Positions 49,486 through 62,518 are shown, numbered from the stretch's first letter. The stretch is 64,000 bases of DNA from Adineta vaga (GCA_021613535.1 CP075496.1:6820001-6884000), one strand, 5' to 3'. Numbers and translations: made by a program. The notes: generated from the letters alone by a model not told the origin.

Positions 49486-49616
49486 ACCTATTTCTTCTCT
49501 TTTTTAAGTGTAAGTTTTTATCTATTCTCGCAAGATATATGTTTAACTTGTTCTTCTTTCATGTTTATTTGATTATATAAATTTACAGATAGACAGAAAA
49601 AAATAAAATCGAAAGA

Positions 49617-49799
49617 TTACTGTTGATAATAGTTCCATATTGGAATATTCATATATGGATTAGAATCGAGGCTTACGTATGTTATAGAATCTTGAATAAG
49701 TGTGTAACCAGGTGGAGGAAGTGGTCCATCGTATGGGACTCGAAAGGCATTAAAAGGATCATCATTGAAGATACCACCAGGAGCAAAAAACATATCCAT
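49617..49799 (-). CDS. Possible 60-aa protein
   Basis: Open frame MDMFFAPGGIFNDDPFNAF onward with a Pro/Gly-rich middle (PYDGPLPPPGYTL) and a Tyr/Asn-rich end. Composition is balanced and unlike the AT-rich chance frames nearby. No upstream exon was found and no family is recognised. It could be the last exon of a minus-strand gene or a small protein. Confidence 0.35.
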   Translation of the reverse strand: MDMFFAPGGIFNDDPFNAFRVPYDGPLPPPGYTLIQDSITYVSLDSNPYMNIPIWNYYQQ

Positions 49800-50378
49800 T
49801 ACGGCAAACGTATAGTGATACTCAGGTGTACAATTAATAAATATTTTGACAAATTATCAAAATAGACACAATATATATATATATGTATGCGAAGAGAGAA
49901 GGAAAGATAAAAGAGAGAAAATTGCTTTCGATCGGTAAAAATAACCAATGAATGTTTTAACTATGACAATACTCACTATATTGCATCATGAAAATATAGA
50001 AGAAAAAAAAAGTCGGTATCGTTTCTTTTTCTTCTCCTGTCATGTCATAAAAGGCCAAATATTAATTAATATTTTATATAATATTTCTTGTTTTCAGTCA
50101 GACATACTCAATCAATGAATAGATATAATGTATGATTATGAAAATATTTCTCCTTTTAGAGAAATTTCTTTTGCTTCCTAGTTCGACTGATTTAATCTAT
50201 ATTAATGTCTACTGCCATCTAGTCAATTCGTATTGGATATATCTAGTAATCAATTAATGTTCAATAAAGAAAAAAAAATATATATTGTATTGTGTTTTCT
50301 TTCTATTGTTCGAACGTCTAGATAGAATTGATTTCATTCTGGACGTTTATATGTGTATGTGTATTTTCTTCTGATAAA
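49800..50378. other. Intergenic spacer
   Basis: 5' flank of KCTD5. A short (AT)n run lies at 49869-49882. No coding sequence seen. Confidence 0.5.
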
Positions 50379-51650
50379 ATGTTTACAAATGATAATAATT
50401 TAAGTCAAAAAAATGGTGATACTAACTCAATAGTTAATTTCGATTCCCGTCCAATATCGTCATCGGATTGTAAACGTGATTGGGTTTTATTAAATGTTGG
50501 TGGTAAACATTTCATGACAACACGTTCAACTTTATCCAAAGAAGAATCATTTCTTGGACGACTTTGTCAATATGAACCTGATCTTAAAACTGATGTTGTA
50601 AGTTTTGATAGTCTTTTTTTTAATTCATTAAATTCGATAAATATCTTTCGATGTAGGATGATAGAGGAGCCTATTTAATTGATCGTGATCCAAATTATTT
50701 CAATGTCGTTTTAAAGTAAATATGTTTGTTCTGTTCTGTTTCGAAATGCATGTTTTTTCTTTGTTTAGTTATCTTCGTCATGGTAAATTAATTCTTGAAA
50801 CAAATCTTGTCGAAGAAGGTGTACTAGAAGAAGCCGAATTTTATAATATACGACCATTGATTGAACTTGTCAAAGAACGAATTCGTGAAAGAGACAAACG
50901 AAAATTAAATGACGTAAGTCTGAATACATATGATAAGCAATCAAAAACATCATTTCTCTTTGCCACAAGTTGGATTAATTCTATTTTTCGACTCTAATAC
51001 TTGATAAAATCCACAGGGCATGAATGATATATGTTGTCGTTTAGATTATACACACTAGAGATTTTGCTCGACTACATTTTTAATGAGAAATAAATCGTGT
51101 GATAGATATATTTTAATGATGAGTTTACAAAATCAACATGTATACATAAAATATTCGAAGTGACAAGCATAACAAATCTTCATTGCATATTTTAAAATGG
51201 ATTGAAATGACTAGTTGTTTTTATTTTGATACTAGTCGAAGATTCTCATTATTTATTTTTGTTTCAATTGTTTAAATTCTCTTATATCTTTTAGTATCGA
51301 ACAAATCGTGTCTATCGTGTTATTCAATGTCAAGAAAAAGAAGTAACACAATTGATGTCTTCCTTAAGTGATGGTTGGAAATTTGAACAGGTAATTATTT
51401 TGTAAACAAACTTTATTGATATCTTGCTTTTTCAGCTAATTGGCCATTCACCAGTTGGATCAAGTTATATGTATCCTGAAGGTGAATTTCTATGTATTGT
51501 TTCTAAACAATATGATCGTGGTACGAGAGAAGATAATAATACTTCAGTCTCGGAACGAGTTAAAGTGTGTACAATAATTAGAAAAAAACGTAGATCAATA
51601 ATATGAGTATTTTATTTCAGATTCTGCAAGAACGTGGCTCACGCATGTGA
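50379..51650 (+). CDS. KCTD5: BTB/POZ protein KCTD5 (KCTD2/5/17 group)
   Basis: Six exons: 50379-50597, 50657-50715, 50769-50913, 51295-51390, 51436-51564, 51621-51650; 225 residues against about 234 in vertebrates. BTB/T1 domain: [67 protein letters not shown]. The C-terminal part [29 protein letters not shown] and the end ILQERGSRM are typical of KCTD2/5/17, which form pentamers and act as substrate adaptors for cullin-3 ubiquitin ligases, including for G-beta-gamma. The start [10 protein letters not shown] is the first Met of the frame. Intron 3 (about 380 bp) is long for this gene. Confidence 0.95.
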
Positions 51651-52501
51651 TCATTTTTTTCTCAATTGATGTTTTCTTTCGATCGTGAGAATGTTATTCC
51701 TGTCGGATAATTTTCCATAATTTTCTCTCTTTTTGTATATATGCGCCTTTTTTATTCGTGTGCAGTAGCTAGTCATTCATTCATCCAATCATCTCATGTT
51801 TTTCTTCTTTAATACTTCAACTATCATTGTGCACATTATTCAATAAGTTTGTATGAAATACACACTTATTCATAATTTTGGTGTTCCTCTTTTTCTTTTT
51901 GATGAATAATCTTAATACGCATAAAAAACAAAGAAATGTATTATTACTTGTTTGTGCAAGTACACAAATAATTCATCATTTGCAAGGAATCTTTGTCATG
52001 ATTGATTCATACGTCAGCAAAAAAGTAAATTATAAAATTTTGATTACCCATGAAGCCATAACGACGAGCAATATGATTTCAAGCTTTGCACTTGGAAAAT
52101 AGTATGTCGACCGTTTAAGTAAATACATAAATATGATTCGATAAAAAAAGAAATACTTATTGAATACGTAAAATAAAGAAACATGCGAGGCAATCGATGA
52201 CGTATTTTACCCTTTCTCCGCTTCTTGCTATGACGAATATCACCCTCTAAAAAGTCTTCTTGTTTTGGAGTCAGGAAAGAAAAAAATAGACGAGAACAAA
52301 GAAGGGAAAAACATAGAACCCTTATTTTTCCGTCCGCTATTCACAAGGATAATTTCGCAAGAAATGTATTTTTTTCTAATGACGATTCAACATATCCAAT
52401 AACAAAGGAGAAAAAAAAAGAGAAGGGTGGTGAGGGGAGAAAGAAAGTGAGAGAGAGGGAGGGAGGAAGGAAGAAAAGGAATGTGAATGCCGCGTCGACT
52501 A
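51651..52501. other. Intergenic spacer
   Basis: Between KCTD5 and the AMD1 promoter. Purine-rich GA tract at 52430-52480. No coding sequence seen. Confidence 0.5.
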
Positions 52502-52507
52502 TATAAA
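52502..52507 (+). promoter_or_regulatory. TATA box of AMD1
   Basis: TATAAA in the context GACTATATAAAG, 110 bp before the AMD1 ATG. A start site about 30 bp downstream would leave a leader of about 85 nt that contains no ATG, hence no upstream ORF of the kind known in mammalian AMD1. Confidence 0.5.
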
Positions 52508-52616
52508 GAAAAAATAATCTTCACGTACATTTGTAGAAAGCAACCTTTTTCTTTTAATAACTTCACTCGTTTGTCGCTCAACAGCGAACTACTCGATAAA
52601 ATCGACGTATATCGCA

Positions 52617-54366
52617 ATGACTGGCCATTTCTTCGAAGGAGCTGAAAAGCTATTAGAAATCTGGTTTGTTGCTGGTGGTAACGAATCGGGTAAAGCAACA
52701 ACACATAATGATCTTCGTAATATTCCACGGTAATTTATAAATTTTATTTCATTATTACTATATACGATGATTTCTTTTTAAAAATCTTTAGAGATCTGAT
52801 TGAAGAAGTATTAGGTTTGGTTAATTGTAAAGTGCTTAAATATGCACAGTCGGCTACAACGGATACTTATGTATTAAGTGAATCAAGCATGTTTGTTTTT
52901 CAAACTCATTTTATCTTAAAAACATGTGGCGAAACGACATTACTTCATGCTGTTCAACCAATGTTGGAACTTGCACGCGATTACTGTGGATTTGATATTG
53001 TCGATGTAGGAAATGAACTAAAAAATTTCTCTTGAAAAGAATATGAATTTTGTTTTTGCTTGTTTAGCAAATCTTCTATAGTCGTCGTAAATTTCTTCGA
53101 CCTGAGTTGCAAAAAGCACCACACACAAGTTTTGAACATGAAGTAAATAGCGAGATTTCGAAAGATGTCATCAGAAATGCATATTGTCACCTTTGTACTT
53201 TAGGTCGCTTATCTTGATTCAATCTTCGAAGGTAAATATTAGCAATAATGACATCATTTTGTAATTACTCAAGTTTTCCTTGCTTGTAGGTGGTTGTGCT
53301 TACGTTCTTGGTCGTACCAATGTTGATTGCTGGTAAGTTGAACTGATCTCAGTTGTTATCTAACGAACAACTCATATCTAATTCTAATTCAGAGAATTTG
53401 AATAGGAGAAAAGCACTTTCTTTTTTTGTAAAAATTAAACTTTGTTCTATCGAGATACCAGGTTTCTATCGTCTGTAGACAAAATGTAATCTGAAGATTT
53501 CTGATAGACACTTGAATATGCGCATCTTTTTCTGTCTACAAAGGAAACATATTTTCGCATATGGAATGTTAAATATCTAGTACCTAGTTTATAACTGCCA
53601 ATAACATTCCAATCTATAACAAGAGATAAAGAGAGCATTGAGTAAGTTGAAAATCAAAACGTGAGGAAATGTGGGATACTATCCAATATAATATGTGAAG
53701 ATATTTGTAATGAATATTTTTGATTCTTTAGGTATTTATACACACTGGATAAAAACTGTGTTAGTACAAAATCAGATCAAACATTGGAAATTATCATGAC
53801 CGATTTAGATTCGGAAAAAATGAAAATTTTCTACCAGGAATATACAAGTTCAGCTGCTGAAGCAACAAAAGTATGCTATTCTTCTGAGAAAATCAATTTC
53901 CGATCGATAATTTTCTTTCTATAGAAAGCCGGCATTGATAAATTATTTCCAAATGCAAAAATTTTCGATTATTTATTTGATCCATGTGGTTATTCAATGA
54001 ATGGTCTTTTACCCGATGGCCATTATTTTACCATTCATATAACACCAGAACCGGATTTTTCATATGTTAGTTTTGAAACAAATGCTTCTTACAGTCAATA
54101 TCAAGAATTAACACGAAAAATTCTCAAAATGTTCAATCCAGGCAAATTCACAACTACAATTTTCGGTGGCACTGTAAGTTATTTTGTCTTTTTGTTTTGA
54201 AAATTAATCTTATTCATCATTTATTTCGATTTCACAGGCAGCAACAAGTCTTGATACGCAACGAAAATTGTTCTTATTTTCTGACTACGGTCGTGTTGAT
54301 CACCAAATTGTTTGCTTGGTTGATCATGATCTTATTTACAGCTATTACAAAAAGCATCCAAGCTGA
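52617..54366 (+). CDS. AMD1: S-adenosylmethionine decarboxylase proenzyme
   Basis: Eight exons: 52617-52729, 52792-53005, 53068-53142, 53204-53231, 53290-53332, 53732-53870, 53925-54173, 54238-54366; 329 residues, near the usual 334. The start [13 protein letters not shown] and the self-cleavage/pyruvoyl site [10 protein letters not shown] (Glu-Ser, the second Ser of ESS-type motif becoming pyruvate) are intact. Other marks: RFLRPELQ-type block, [43 protein letters not shown]. The enzyme makes decarboxylated SAM, the aminopropyl donor for spermidine and spermine. The C-terminus ends [13 protein letters not shown], matching the family's end. Intron 5 is about 400 bp; the others are about 50-65 bp. 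All junctions keep frame. Confidence 0.96.
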
Positions 54367-54871
54367 GGATTCTGCAACACCGTCTGCGTGTGTCGTCTAA
54401 CATCTGTCGACATGCACGCAAGATTGAGTGTTGCATTAGCACAACTTAGCAAAAAGAAACTTATGAAAATAATTCCATCAAACATTTCTGTACAATGGGC
54501 ACCATTGATTCAAATATTTGTCAAAAGAGATCTGGTACGATTACGGTTAACATCAAAGAAACGAACGAAGAAATTGAAGTATGCATTTCATCACAATACC
54601 AGAAAGTATAGATAATATTTGCTCAATTGCTGGCCGTTGTAGATTAGTGTTACAGTTTTATTTTCATGTGTTCTTTTTGTGTTTTGATTTTTTTTAACAA
54701 CATTAATCGAAGCAACATTGAGAAGAAGAAGAAAATAAATGAATGATTATATATATTCATATAACCAAAACTAATTTATTAAATTTATTTTAATAAGACA
54801 GAATCAAAACTAAAATAAGACAAAAATCATTTATCGAATTGATACTGTTTTCTCTTCTATAAATGTTTATT
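54367..54871. other. AMD1 3' flank with coding-like remnant
   Basis: After the AMD1 stop an acceptor-like CACAACTTAG is followed (about 54453-54612) by an open frame reading SGTITVNIKETNEEIEVCI near its end. Composition looks protein-like, but I could not connect it to AMD1 or another exon. It may be a decayed exon or part of the 3' UTR. Confidence 0.3.
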
Positions 54872-55638
54872 TCAACTTTCAATTCGTTCAAAGTTTTGTG
54901 CTCGTCGTCCTGGATACGAAATGAAGAAGAAACAAATGTAAAAGAATGAAATATAATCATATCACTACTTACTATCACCAGCTATAATATCTAATCGACA
55001 GAGAATAATGCCGAATATTAAAACGAGGAGTAAACATCCACCACCGATATAGATTAACAATGATGCTGCATCAACGCCTAATATGAAAACATAGAAAACA
55101 AAATCGTAATCATAGAATTTAAAAAATGCAAAACTATTTTTTTCTATGAAAACAGACTGAAATACATTTCTTCTTATCTAGTTTTAATTAAAAAAAACAA
55201 ATAGAGTCGATTAGTAGAAATGATATTCTCAAGTAATGACATCATGGACATTGATTTTTTTAATATGAACGAAATATGATTTGTACAGAATTACAGACAA
55301 AACTCAGAAACGAGAAATCAATAAAATGAAGTTTATTAAACTACTCATCTGGTTGTGAGATTACCAAAAGAAAATAATATTTCATGAAAATTCTATTAAT
55401 TATATTCTTCATTATAAATTTTAGAAAAATATTCTTTGAATTAAACTCTAACCCGCAGAACCGATTTCCAATTGCTGTTAATTTCAATCACTTATCATAC
55501 AGAAAAGAAACGTAACTATGTCAAGAATATTGTCATCTTTATTACTAATAATTAATCTAACTTACCAAGAAGTTCGTTCGACACTTGCGGCATTTTTGTA
55601 TGTGAATATCCCATTGGAGCGAGCGGTGTACTTCTCAT
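54872..55638 (-). CDS. 71-aa single-pass membrane protein, three exons
   Basis: Exons 55638-55566, 55077-54973, 54909-54872. Both junctions keep frame at GT-AG sites (donors GTAAGT and GTAAGT). Product: hydrophilic start MRSTPLAPMGYSHTKMPQ, a hydrophobic helix (ASLLIYIGGGCLLLVLIFG and on), then RRRAQNFERIES. A short N-terminus, one membrane helix with a Gly run, and a basic start to the tail suggest a micropeptide-type membrane regulator with tail in the cytosol. A stop lies 15 codons upstream of the ATG in frame, so the start is well bounded. No family recognised. It was found from splice logic, as each exon alone is too short to stand out. Confidence 0.6.
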
Positions 55639-57299
55639 TTCTTCTATTACAGAGATATTTCGTCCTGTTGTGGATTTGTCTTATCAGTTCGAGTATATGC
55701 GACGAAATGCCTTCGTCAAGTTAGTGATATTAATATGCGAGGTACGTTTTGTGAATACATACGTGCATCACCCTTCTCTCTCTCTCTCTTTTTCACTCTT
55801 TCTCTTCTATTTATTGACTTTGGTCTTCTTTTCTCATTCTCTGTTGTTCTAATACCTACTGGTTCTTTATGATGTTTCAAACCAAATAAATGTCCTAGAC
55901 AATTTGGTTTTTTTCTCTTTCCGAAGAGAGAAATACGAAAAAAAGAAAAGACCACAGCGAAAAAGTGACGAGAAAAAAAGACGAAAAGACTGAATATTAA
56001 CAATTACAATTGGTGATATAATAAAATAAAAGATATGGTCGTAAAAAACAGGTATTTATTTTATGCCCTTGAAATTTAATGAAAGACACATACAGAATAA
56101 AAAATATTCAATTTATCGACTTGATGTGAATAATATAACTGACGTTTTTGAATGATTTGAAATGCTTCAAAAATAAATACAACCCAAAAGCAAACTATAA
56201 CCTTTCAGATTTTTTTATGGATATCCATGAAAATGTGATTTATAGTTTATCGTTCGAAATATTTTTCAGGATACTAGAAAATAAACGCAGCGAATCATAA
56301 TCTTGAAAACTGCTTTATATCTTAGAATAGAAATGAACGATATCGGAAATGATTTCGAATATGTAGGTATCTTATCAATATTTTGCCAATATCTATTGAT
56401 TTCTCAAATGAATTGTACTTTCATACCTCATCGATACATGATCATGTTTTTAATCATAGGAACACTTAATTATTTCTGAATTTTTCCATCGATAAAAGTA
56501 ATACTTAATCATAGCACATTCTCTACGATATTTTTTCCATGTCATAAGGTGAAATAAGATATTTCATATAGACATATAATCATCATTATTTTATTTCTTC
56601 TAAACCTGCACACGTTCAGTACAGAACATATGATCTTCCTATACTTTCATTACGTCGCAATGATTATGTTGCGTTTGTTCCTAGAAAGTAAATTATTTTG
56701 TGCACAGGACACATTAAACTAATTTTTCTTTAGAATCTATATTATATAAAAGGAATGAAACCTCATTAACACCTCATTTCCATCAAGAGCAGAAAAATAG
56801 AAAACGTCTTTTTTTATAAAATATACGTGTACAAAACAGATTGAAAAACGAATTCTAATCTTTGCACATAAATTAACAAGAATAGAATAATCACTTTTCA
56901 ACTAACTTAATTCAAAAGCAGAAAGTATTCTTTTCTTTTCTTCATAGAAAGATTTTTCGATAGATGTCACTAATCTATTTGATATAGTCCTTGAATAGTA
57001 AATCAATATCAAATTACAATCTATCACTAAATAGTCTCATTATACCATCAATAAATCTTATTTTATTTGAATATTCAATCAGAATGTTTTTTAATTGTTT
57101 TCTAATTTGAGATTGAAACATAGCCAATCATATCCATCCGATTTGCAGTGCTGACTCAAATCTCTCAACTCTCATTCTCATCTAACAATATATTTACTTT
57201 TTTTCCAACTTCGATAATATCTTCTGTTCTGTCTTCATTTGCATTTGAATTTTTTCCCATTGAAAATTCTTCAAATCGATTTGTAAATCTCTCTTTTAG
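55639..57299. other. 1.7-kb intergenic spacer
   Basis: Divergent region between the 71-aa membrane protein and ITFG1. A CT/GA-rich microsatellite-like patch lies at 55770-55810. The overlapping frames near 55518-55852 (plus) are chance readings across the minus-strand exon and the CT-rich patch. Confidence 0.5.
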
Positions 57300-57304
57300 A
57301 TCAT

Positions 57305-60056
57305 ATGAGTTATGATAATAAATTTCGTTATCCATATTCGTTCATAGTATTCCTATGTATAAATTTAATTATAAATGGAATCCATGCTGGCACAATAAAT
57401 CTTTTAAGTGATACTGACGATCAAAAACGTGTTTTTAATAGAGACTTTAACAATAATCAAAATTTCGCTATTGATAATTGCATACCATTAGCATTTGGTG
57501 ATTTTAATGCAGATAAAATTGTGGATATTTTTTGTCGAAATGTAAACGGTGACAATATTCGAGTAATGCTTAACAATGATCGTGTACCAACTTCGAAAGA
57601 ACAATGTAATGTTACGATAACGTATGTATGAATATGAGAGATTCATTTCTTAGTTCTTGTTTTCATGTAGAGGAGTGATTTATGATGCATTAGCAGCTGA
57701 CTATGATGGTGATAGTAAATTAGATTTATTTATACTTTATAAGACAACCAAAGATCAAACAGTTTATAATGGTGGATTTCTTTGGGGTGATCGTGAAAAA
57801 TTAAGTAAATATTACATTGTTTATGTTAAAAGATGAGAAATGAAAGACTGGGATATTTTCAGGTGATCTTCAACCGATTAATTATTTCTTTCAAACAATT
57901 CCAACTACTATAGAGTAAATATATCGATTAATTTTGGGATTCTATTCAAAACTAATGTGTTCGTTCGTTTAGTGTTAATGGTGATTCTTATGTCGATCTA
58001 CTTGGTATGATTAGTAATGATCATGTTAATTACAAACCTGGTTGTTTAATTTTGTAAGAAAACAATCTTCTTCTACTTATTTGATTTATGTAAAGATTCT
58101 TCGATTCTATTTCTTATAGTAAAAATCGTACTGTATCTAATTTTGAACGATTTAATAATCTTGATGATCTTCTTCCGCATGCAACACAAGCTACGGTCGA
58201 TCTCAATGACGATCTTATTGCAGGTTAGCTTTTGACTTTCAATAAAAACATTCCACTATTTCTTATTCATAATAATAGATTTGTTTTTAACACTTAATCA
58301 TAGAAATAAACCAAAATTTCGTGTGTATGAATTACCATTATCAAATATGAAATTATTAGCTGAATATGATCCTCCACCAGGAGTGGCTATTTATCATCTA
58401 TCGACTTTCGCTGATATTGGTAAAGAATAAAATTAATTTTCTTTTCAAAACTTATCTTTCATTCAAAATAGATGCTGATGGTGTTTTAGAACATCTATTA
58501 CCGGTTTGTATGAATTTCGATTGTTCTGATAGTCGAATTTATGTTCGAGATTATGATGAGGTAGGCAAACGATTTTTTGCGTAATAAACTTTGAATTCAA
58601 TGAAAATTCGTTTGTAGTGGCATTTATTACCAATCAATTTTGGTAGTGATCTACGATTTCCTTTGAAACATGATTTACCATCACTATTCGATCAAATACC
58701 ACTTAGTATTAAGATAGCTGACTACAATCTCGATGGTTATCCAGATATGATAGCTATAATGAAACAAAAGTAAGTAGGAAAATATCATTTAGATTAAATT
58801 CATCGTGTATAATCGATCAGAGCTGCTATCATAGTATTCATTTCAATTGAAACTAAAGTGTGCTCTTGAAGTTTTAGTTCGATTGATACGACCGTTTCGA
58901 TTATTCTTCAAAATCGTGCATGTAATAGTGATAATAATTTACATTGTACTTACAATCGAACATTTACTATACAAACTGATGAAACCAATGTTTTAGCAGC
59001 CGTAAATGCTACACTTGCTGTATTCTTTGATGTATTAGAAAATGTAAGTCAAATACAGTGGCATTTTCATATGAGAAAATGATATTTCTAGGGTTATCCA
59101 GATGTTCTTGTTTTACAAGAAACTTCACGTCAGAACTATGAATTAATTGGTTTTCAAAACTCACTTGTTCAAGATGTAAATTTTATCAAAGTGATGGGTA
59201 AATAAAATTTCAAGAGAACATTTCTAATATGTAAAAAAACGATGAATTGATTTCTAGTGCTTAGTACTTTCTCTTGTGCTACATGTTCAAATAAGAAAAG
59301 ATTGGTAAAGTATTGAGAGAAGTATTTTTGTTTTATTCAATTAATTTCTTTTTTTACTAGCCGTATGGTAATAACCAACCAGGTCAAATGATTAAAATGG
59401 AAACGCTTATTATTGTTGATGGAATTAAAGATAGTTGGACTCAATTATCAGGTAGAATCAAATTTAAAGAGCGAATATTCAACTATAAAAAATTTTCGTT
59501 TTAGCTGTTCAAATGTCTCAATCGGGACAATTAACACTCGAATTACCCTATGTAATAATTGGTCTCGGTGCAACACCAAATTTTGTCGAAAAATTGACCA
59601 TAGCAATTCCACCAAACGATGAATCGGTTTGTCCTAACGTCTATTCGATAAAATCTGATCATTTTCTTTTAGAATCAATTAGTGCGAACATATACACAAA
59701 TGATACCGAATTCACAAATTGTTATTATTCCATCTCCTTTAACGAATCCTGAAAAGTAAAGATGAATTCATTGGAAAAACAAATCGTTCAATATAAAAAT
59801 TATTCTATTTAGATGGAATAGTGAACTGTTTGTTACTCCTAGTCGAATGATTCTTCATACTGGTATTGCATTAAGTGCAACACTGGTTATTATAGCAATT
59901 GTTCTTGCTATATTTCAATATCGAGAAAAGGTTTGTTTCTCCTTAATCTACAAGACGATAGCGAAGAGAGAAAAAAAAATACTTTCTTCATTTCAGATTC
60001 AAGATGATCGTGAACGAAAGGTGCAATCACAACGATTTCATTATGATGCTCTATAA
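57305..60056 (+). CDS. ITFG1: ITFG1 / T-cell immunomodulatory protein homologue
   Basis: Sixteen exons: 57305-57621, 57671-57804, 57863-57914, 57973-58053, 58120-58223, 58279-58419, 58472-58560, 58618-58769, 58878-59043, 59092-59197, 59258-59304, 59361-59451, 59505-59626, 59673-59755, 59813-59930, 59997-60056; 620 residues (vertebrate about 612). An N-terminal signal peptide is followed by FG-GAP-type calcium repeats (DFNADKIVDIF, DYDGDSKLDLF, DVNGDSYVDLL, DYNLDGYPDMI), forming a beta-propeller-like ectodomain. Near the end come LTLELPYVIIGLG, IPNSQIVIIP, one membrane helix (residues about 565-590) and the short tail DDRERKVQSQRFHYDAL. The family (LINKIN) acts in cell adhesion and tissue integrity. 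The 46-bp intron at 59627-59672 was placed by matching the IPNSQ frame. An acceptor TTTTAG precedes the ATG by 5 bases. Confidence 0.95.
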
Positions 60057-60240
60057 TTTTCCAATGATACCGAAATCTATATTTAGTCAAATAATTTTTT
60101 TACCAATGTTGATTTATAGTAATTTTTTTTGTTTTAATCTGAGAAGAAAAAGGAACAATACTGTGATAATTAATTTAATAATGATAATGATGATTTTGTT
60201 TTTAAGATGTAATAGAAATTTTAACCGTCCAATCATCATT

Positions 60241-62356
60241 ATGGCAAACAGATCAGGATATTTATATAGCCGTAAGTATCTGAGATTTTCTGTAGTTTTT
60301 TGTGATTATTCTCGCTGTGAGTGGAAGTAGCGTACTAAATATAAGATTAAGAATAGACAGTTACTTCGATGATTCATATTCTTTATGATTTTGAGTGTAA
60401 ACTAGTTTTGTTTGTTACGATAATGAAGGTTTATTGTTAAAGAAACAAGAGAATTAATTTAAACGTTTCCGTTTTTTGTCGATGTCCTTGACTAAAGAAC
60501 TATGAATCTTGAAAATTACTTTTCATAATTACTCGTCAATAAATTATTTCAAATACTATGTTATCCTCAGCGATATATTGAGTTTCTTTCTAAAAATGAA
60601 AATCGGTAGATATATTTTTGTTTTATCAATAATGACGTAGAAAATATGATAAGCCGTACGAAATAAGAAAGAAAAATGTCAACATTGACTTATTCGATGA
60701 GAAAAAGTAGCAGAATACTAATATATAAATATTCATCGACTTCTTACTGAAAAATCTTTATTCTTAGATGATACTTCACTATCGGCAAGCAATTATGACC
60801 GTCAATCATCACGAAATTCACTTAATTCGAATGCCAGTCATATTAGTCATTTAATTAGTCAACGTCAATTATCTGATTCTCGTATACCAACAACATGTTT
60901 TTTGCTTTTTGAAAACATATTATCGACAAATAACAATGAAATTTCTTTTCTTGAATATCGTGGTACACGTTCTCGTAATCATCATCATATCCAATTGTAT
61001 TTACCTCAACTTACTCATCAAAATTCGACATCATCCGATGATATTAAAAAGAATTTTGTTGATTGTATACGACAAGTTTTGAATTCAATACCTCCTGAAG
61101 ATCTATCATCATACGTTGTTAGTGTTCGAACAGGTGTTTTATATTTCTTTTCAAAGCGCTTTCGTTTTCATCGACAATACGCAATTGAAACACTTCATGA
61201 TCTAATGGAAAAGAAAATTTCGACTTCAGACCAACGATATTATCGTGAACAAAATAATAGTTATCATTCGGATGAAAGTTTACGTTCCTCTTTTTGTAAT
61301 ATCAAACCAGTTAGTGATACGAAAAAACTCGCTCAAGAACTTCATGAATATAAGTTCCATATCAAACAACAAAAATATGTATTTCGTATCTATCTACAAT
61401 CAGATGATAAACAAACGCATGTTTGTATCGTTGATCCCACAGCCAATTATTCAATCGTCGAATTTTCTAAAGATTTTCAAAGAACATCAAATATTGGTAA
61501 GTTGAATCAAAGATATTCTCAAGGCGAGATGAATAAAATTGAATTTGTAAGTAATGCTTTTCTTTCAGATTATATTCGCGATCGTCGATCGTCAAATTTT
61601 CAGCGTGAGAAAACTTATGATGATGTATTTGATTTTCGTATTCAATTTCAATACAATCCTCGAACACGTCGAGATCAAATGACTACAATCGAATATGAAT
61701 TACGTCAAGAATTTCCAAATCTTGATTCAAATTTTAAAAATGAGAATATTCTTCATCCAATTAACAGTGATACCGATGATATCTTTCAAATCTCTGAACA
61801 ATTGTATCCCTATATACGATTTATTCGACGAGATTTTGGTGATGTTTATTATTATGAAGGTGATGATCCATTATTTGAAAATTTTACAATCTATCTTGAA
61901 TCTTCTGTCGAATATCAAATCAATCGAAATGATTTTACATGTAAACGTCACTTATCAACACATGGTATTGTTTATGCTCGAATCGATCTTAATACGTTGA
62001 TGTCATCGAATGTTATCGATGAAAATTTATTGATTGATAAATTATGGGACATGGGTACTGGTTTAACATCAATTGCTGGTGCATGTACAACATCTGAAAC
62101 GCAACAATCAACGAATTATTACACTTCAAATGGTGATCAATTTACTGCTGAAGATGAAGCACTTGTACAGACAATATTAAAACAATCAATTTTAACATCT
62201 ATGCTTGGATTACCTGAAAATGCATCTAGTGGTGATATTGAACATAGCTATCATCGTATCAGTACTCAATTGAACAAGAAATGGCTGTGTTTCCAACGTG
62301 GCTTAGCCGCTCGTGAAAAACTCGAAGCTTTCTATGAGAACTATTTAAAACAATAG
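60241..62356 (+). CDS. Unknown 539-aa protein with J-domain-like C-terminus
   Basis: Two exons: 60241-60271 (MANRSGYLYS plus one base) and 60768-62356, joined in phase 1 across a 496-bp intron. Exon 2 is one open frame of about 530 codons, the longest in the window. The product is hydrophilic, Ser/Arg-rich at the start, has charged beta-rich blocks in the middle (SYVVSVRTGVLYFFSKRF, ELHEYKFHIKQQKYVFRIYL), and ends with LGLPENASSGDIEHSYHRIS then KKWLCFQRGLAAREKLEAFY. That end resembles helices I-III of a J-domain, but the HPD tripeptide needed to stimulate Hsp70 is missing. No signal peptide or membrane helix. It starts 185 bp after ITFG1 and ends 163 bp before TPD52 on the same strand. Confidence 0.75.
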
Positions 62357-62495
62357 AATTAAAAGGAAAACAAAATAACTTTTAATTTGATTTTCAGATA
62401 TTTCATAATTCTGATCAATATTTTTTATTTACGTTTCAATAAATATTTGAATTTGAATGACTATATAATGACTTTGACTCATTTTCCTATTCTAG

Positions 62496-62518
62496 ATTAT
62501 TTTCTTCAATCGAAAAAC
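62496..62518 (+). promoter_or_regulatory. Acceptor between the 539-aa gene and TPD52
   Basis: TTTTCCTATTCTAG ends at 62495, 23 bases before the TPD52 ATG and inside a gap of only 163 bp. It fits a trans-splice acceptor or a 5' UTR intron end. Confidence 0.5.

Noticed and set aside
55518-55852. Plus-strand hydrophobic open frames
   Set aside because: They run across the minus-strand first exon of the 71-aa protein and a CT-rich patch; composition reflects simple sequence.
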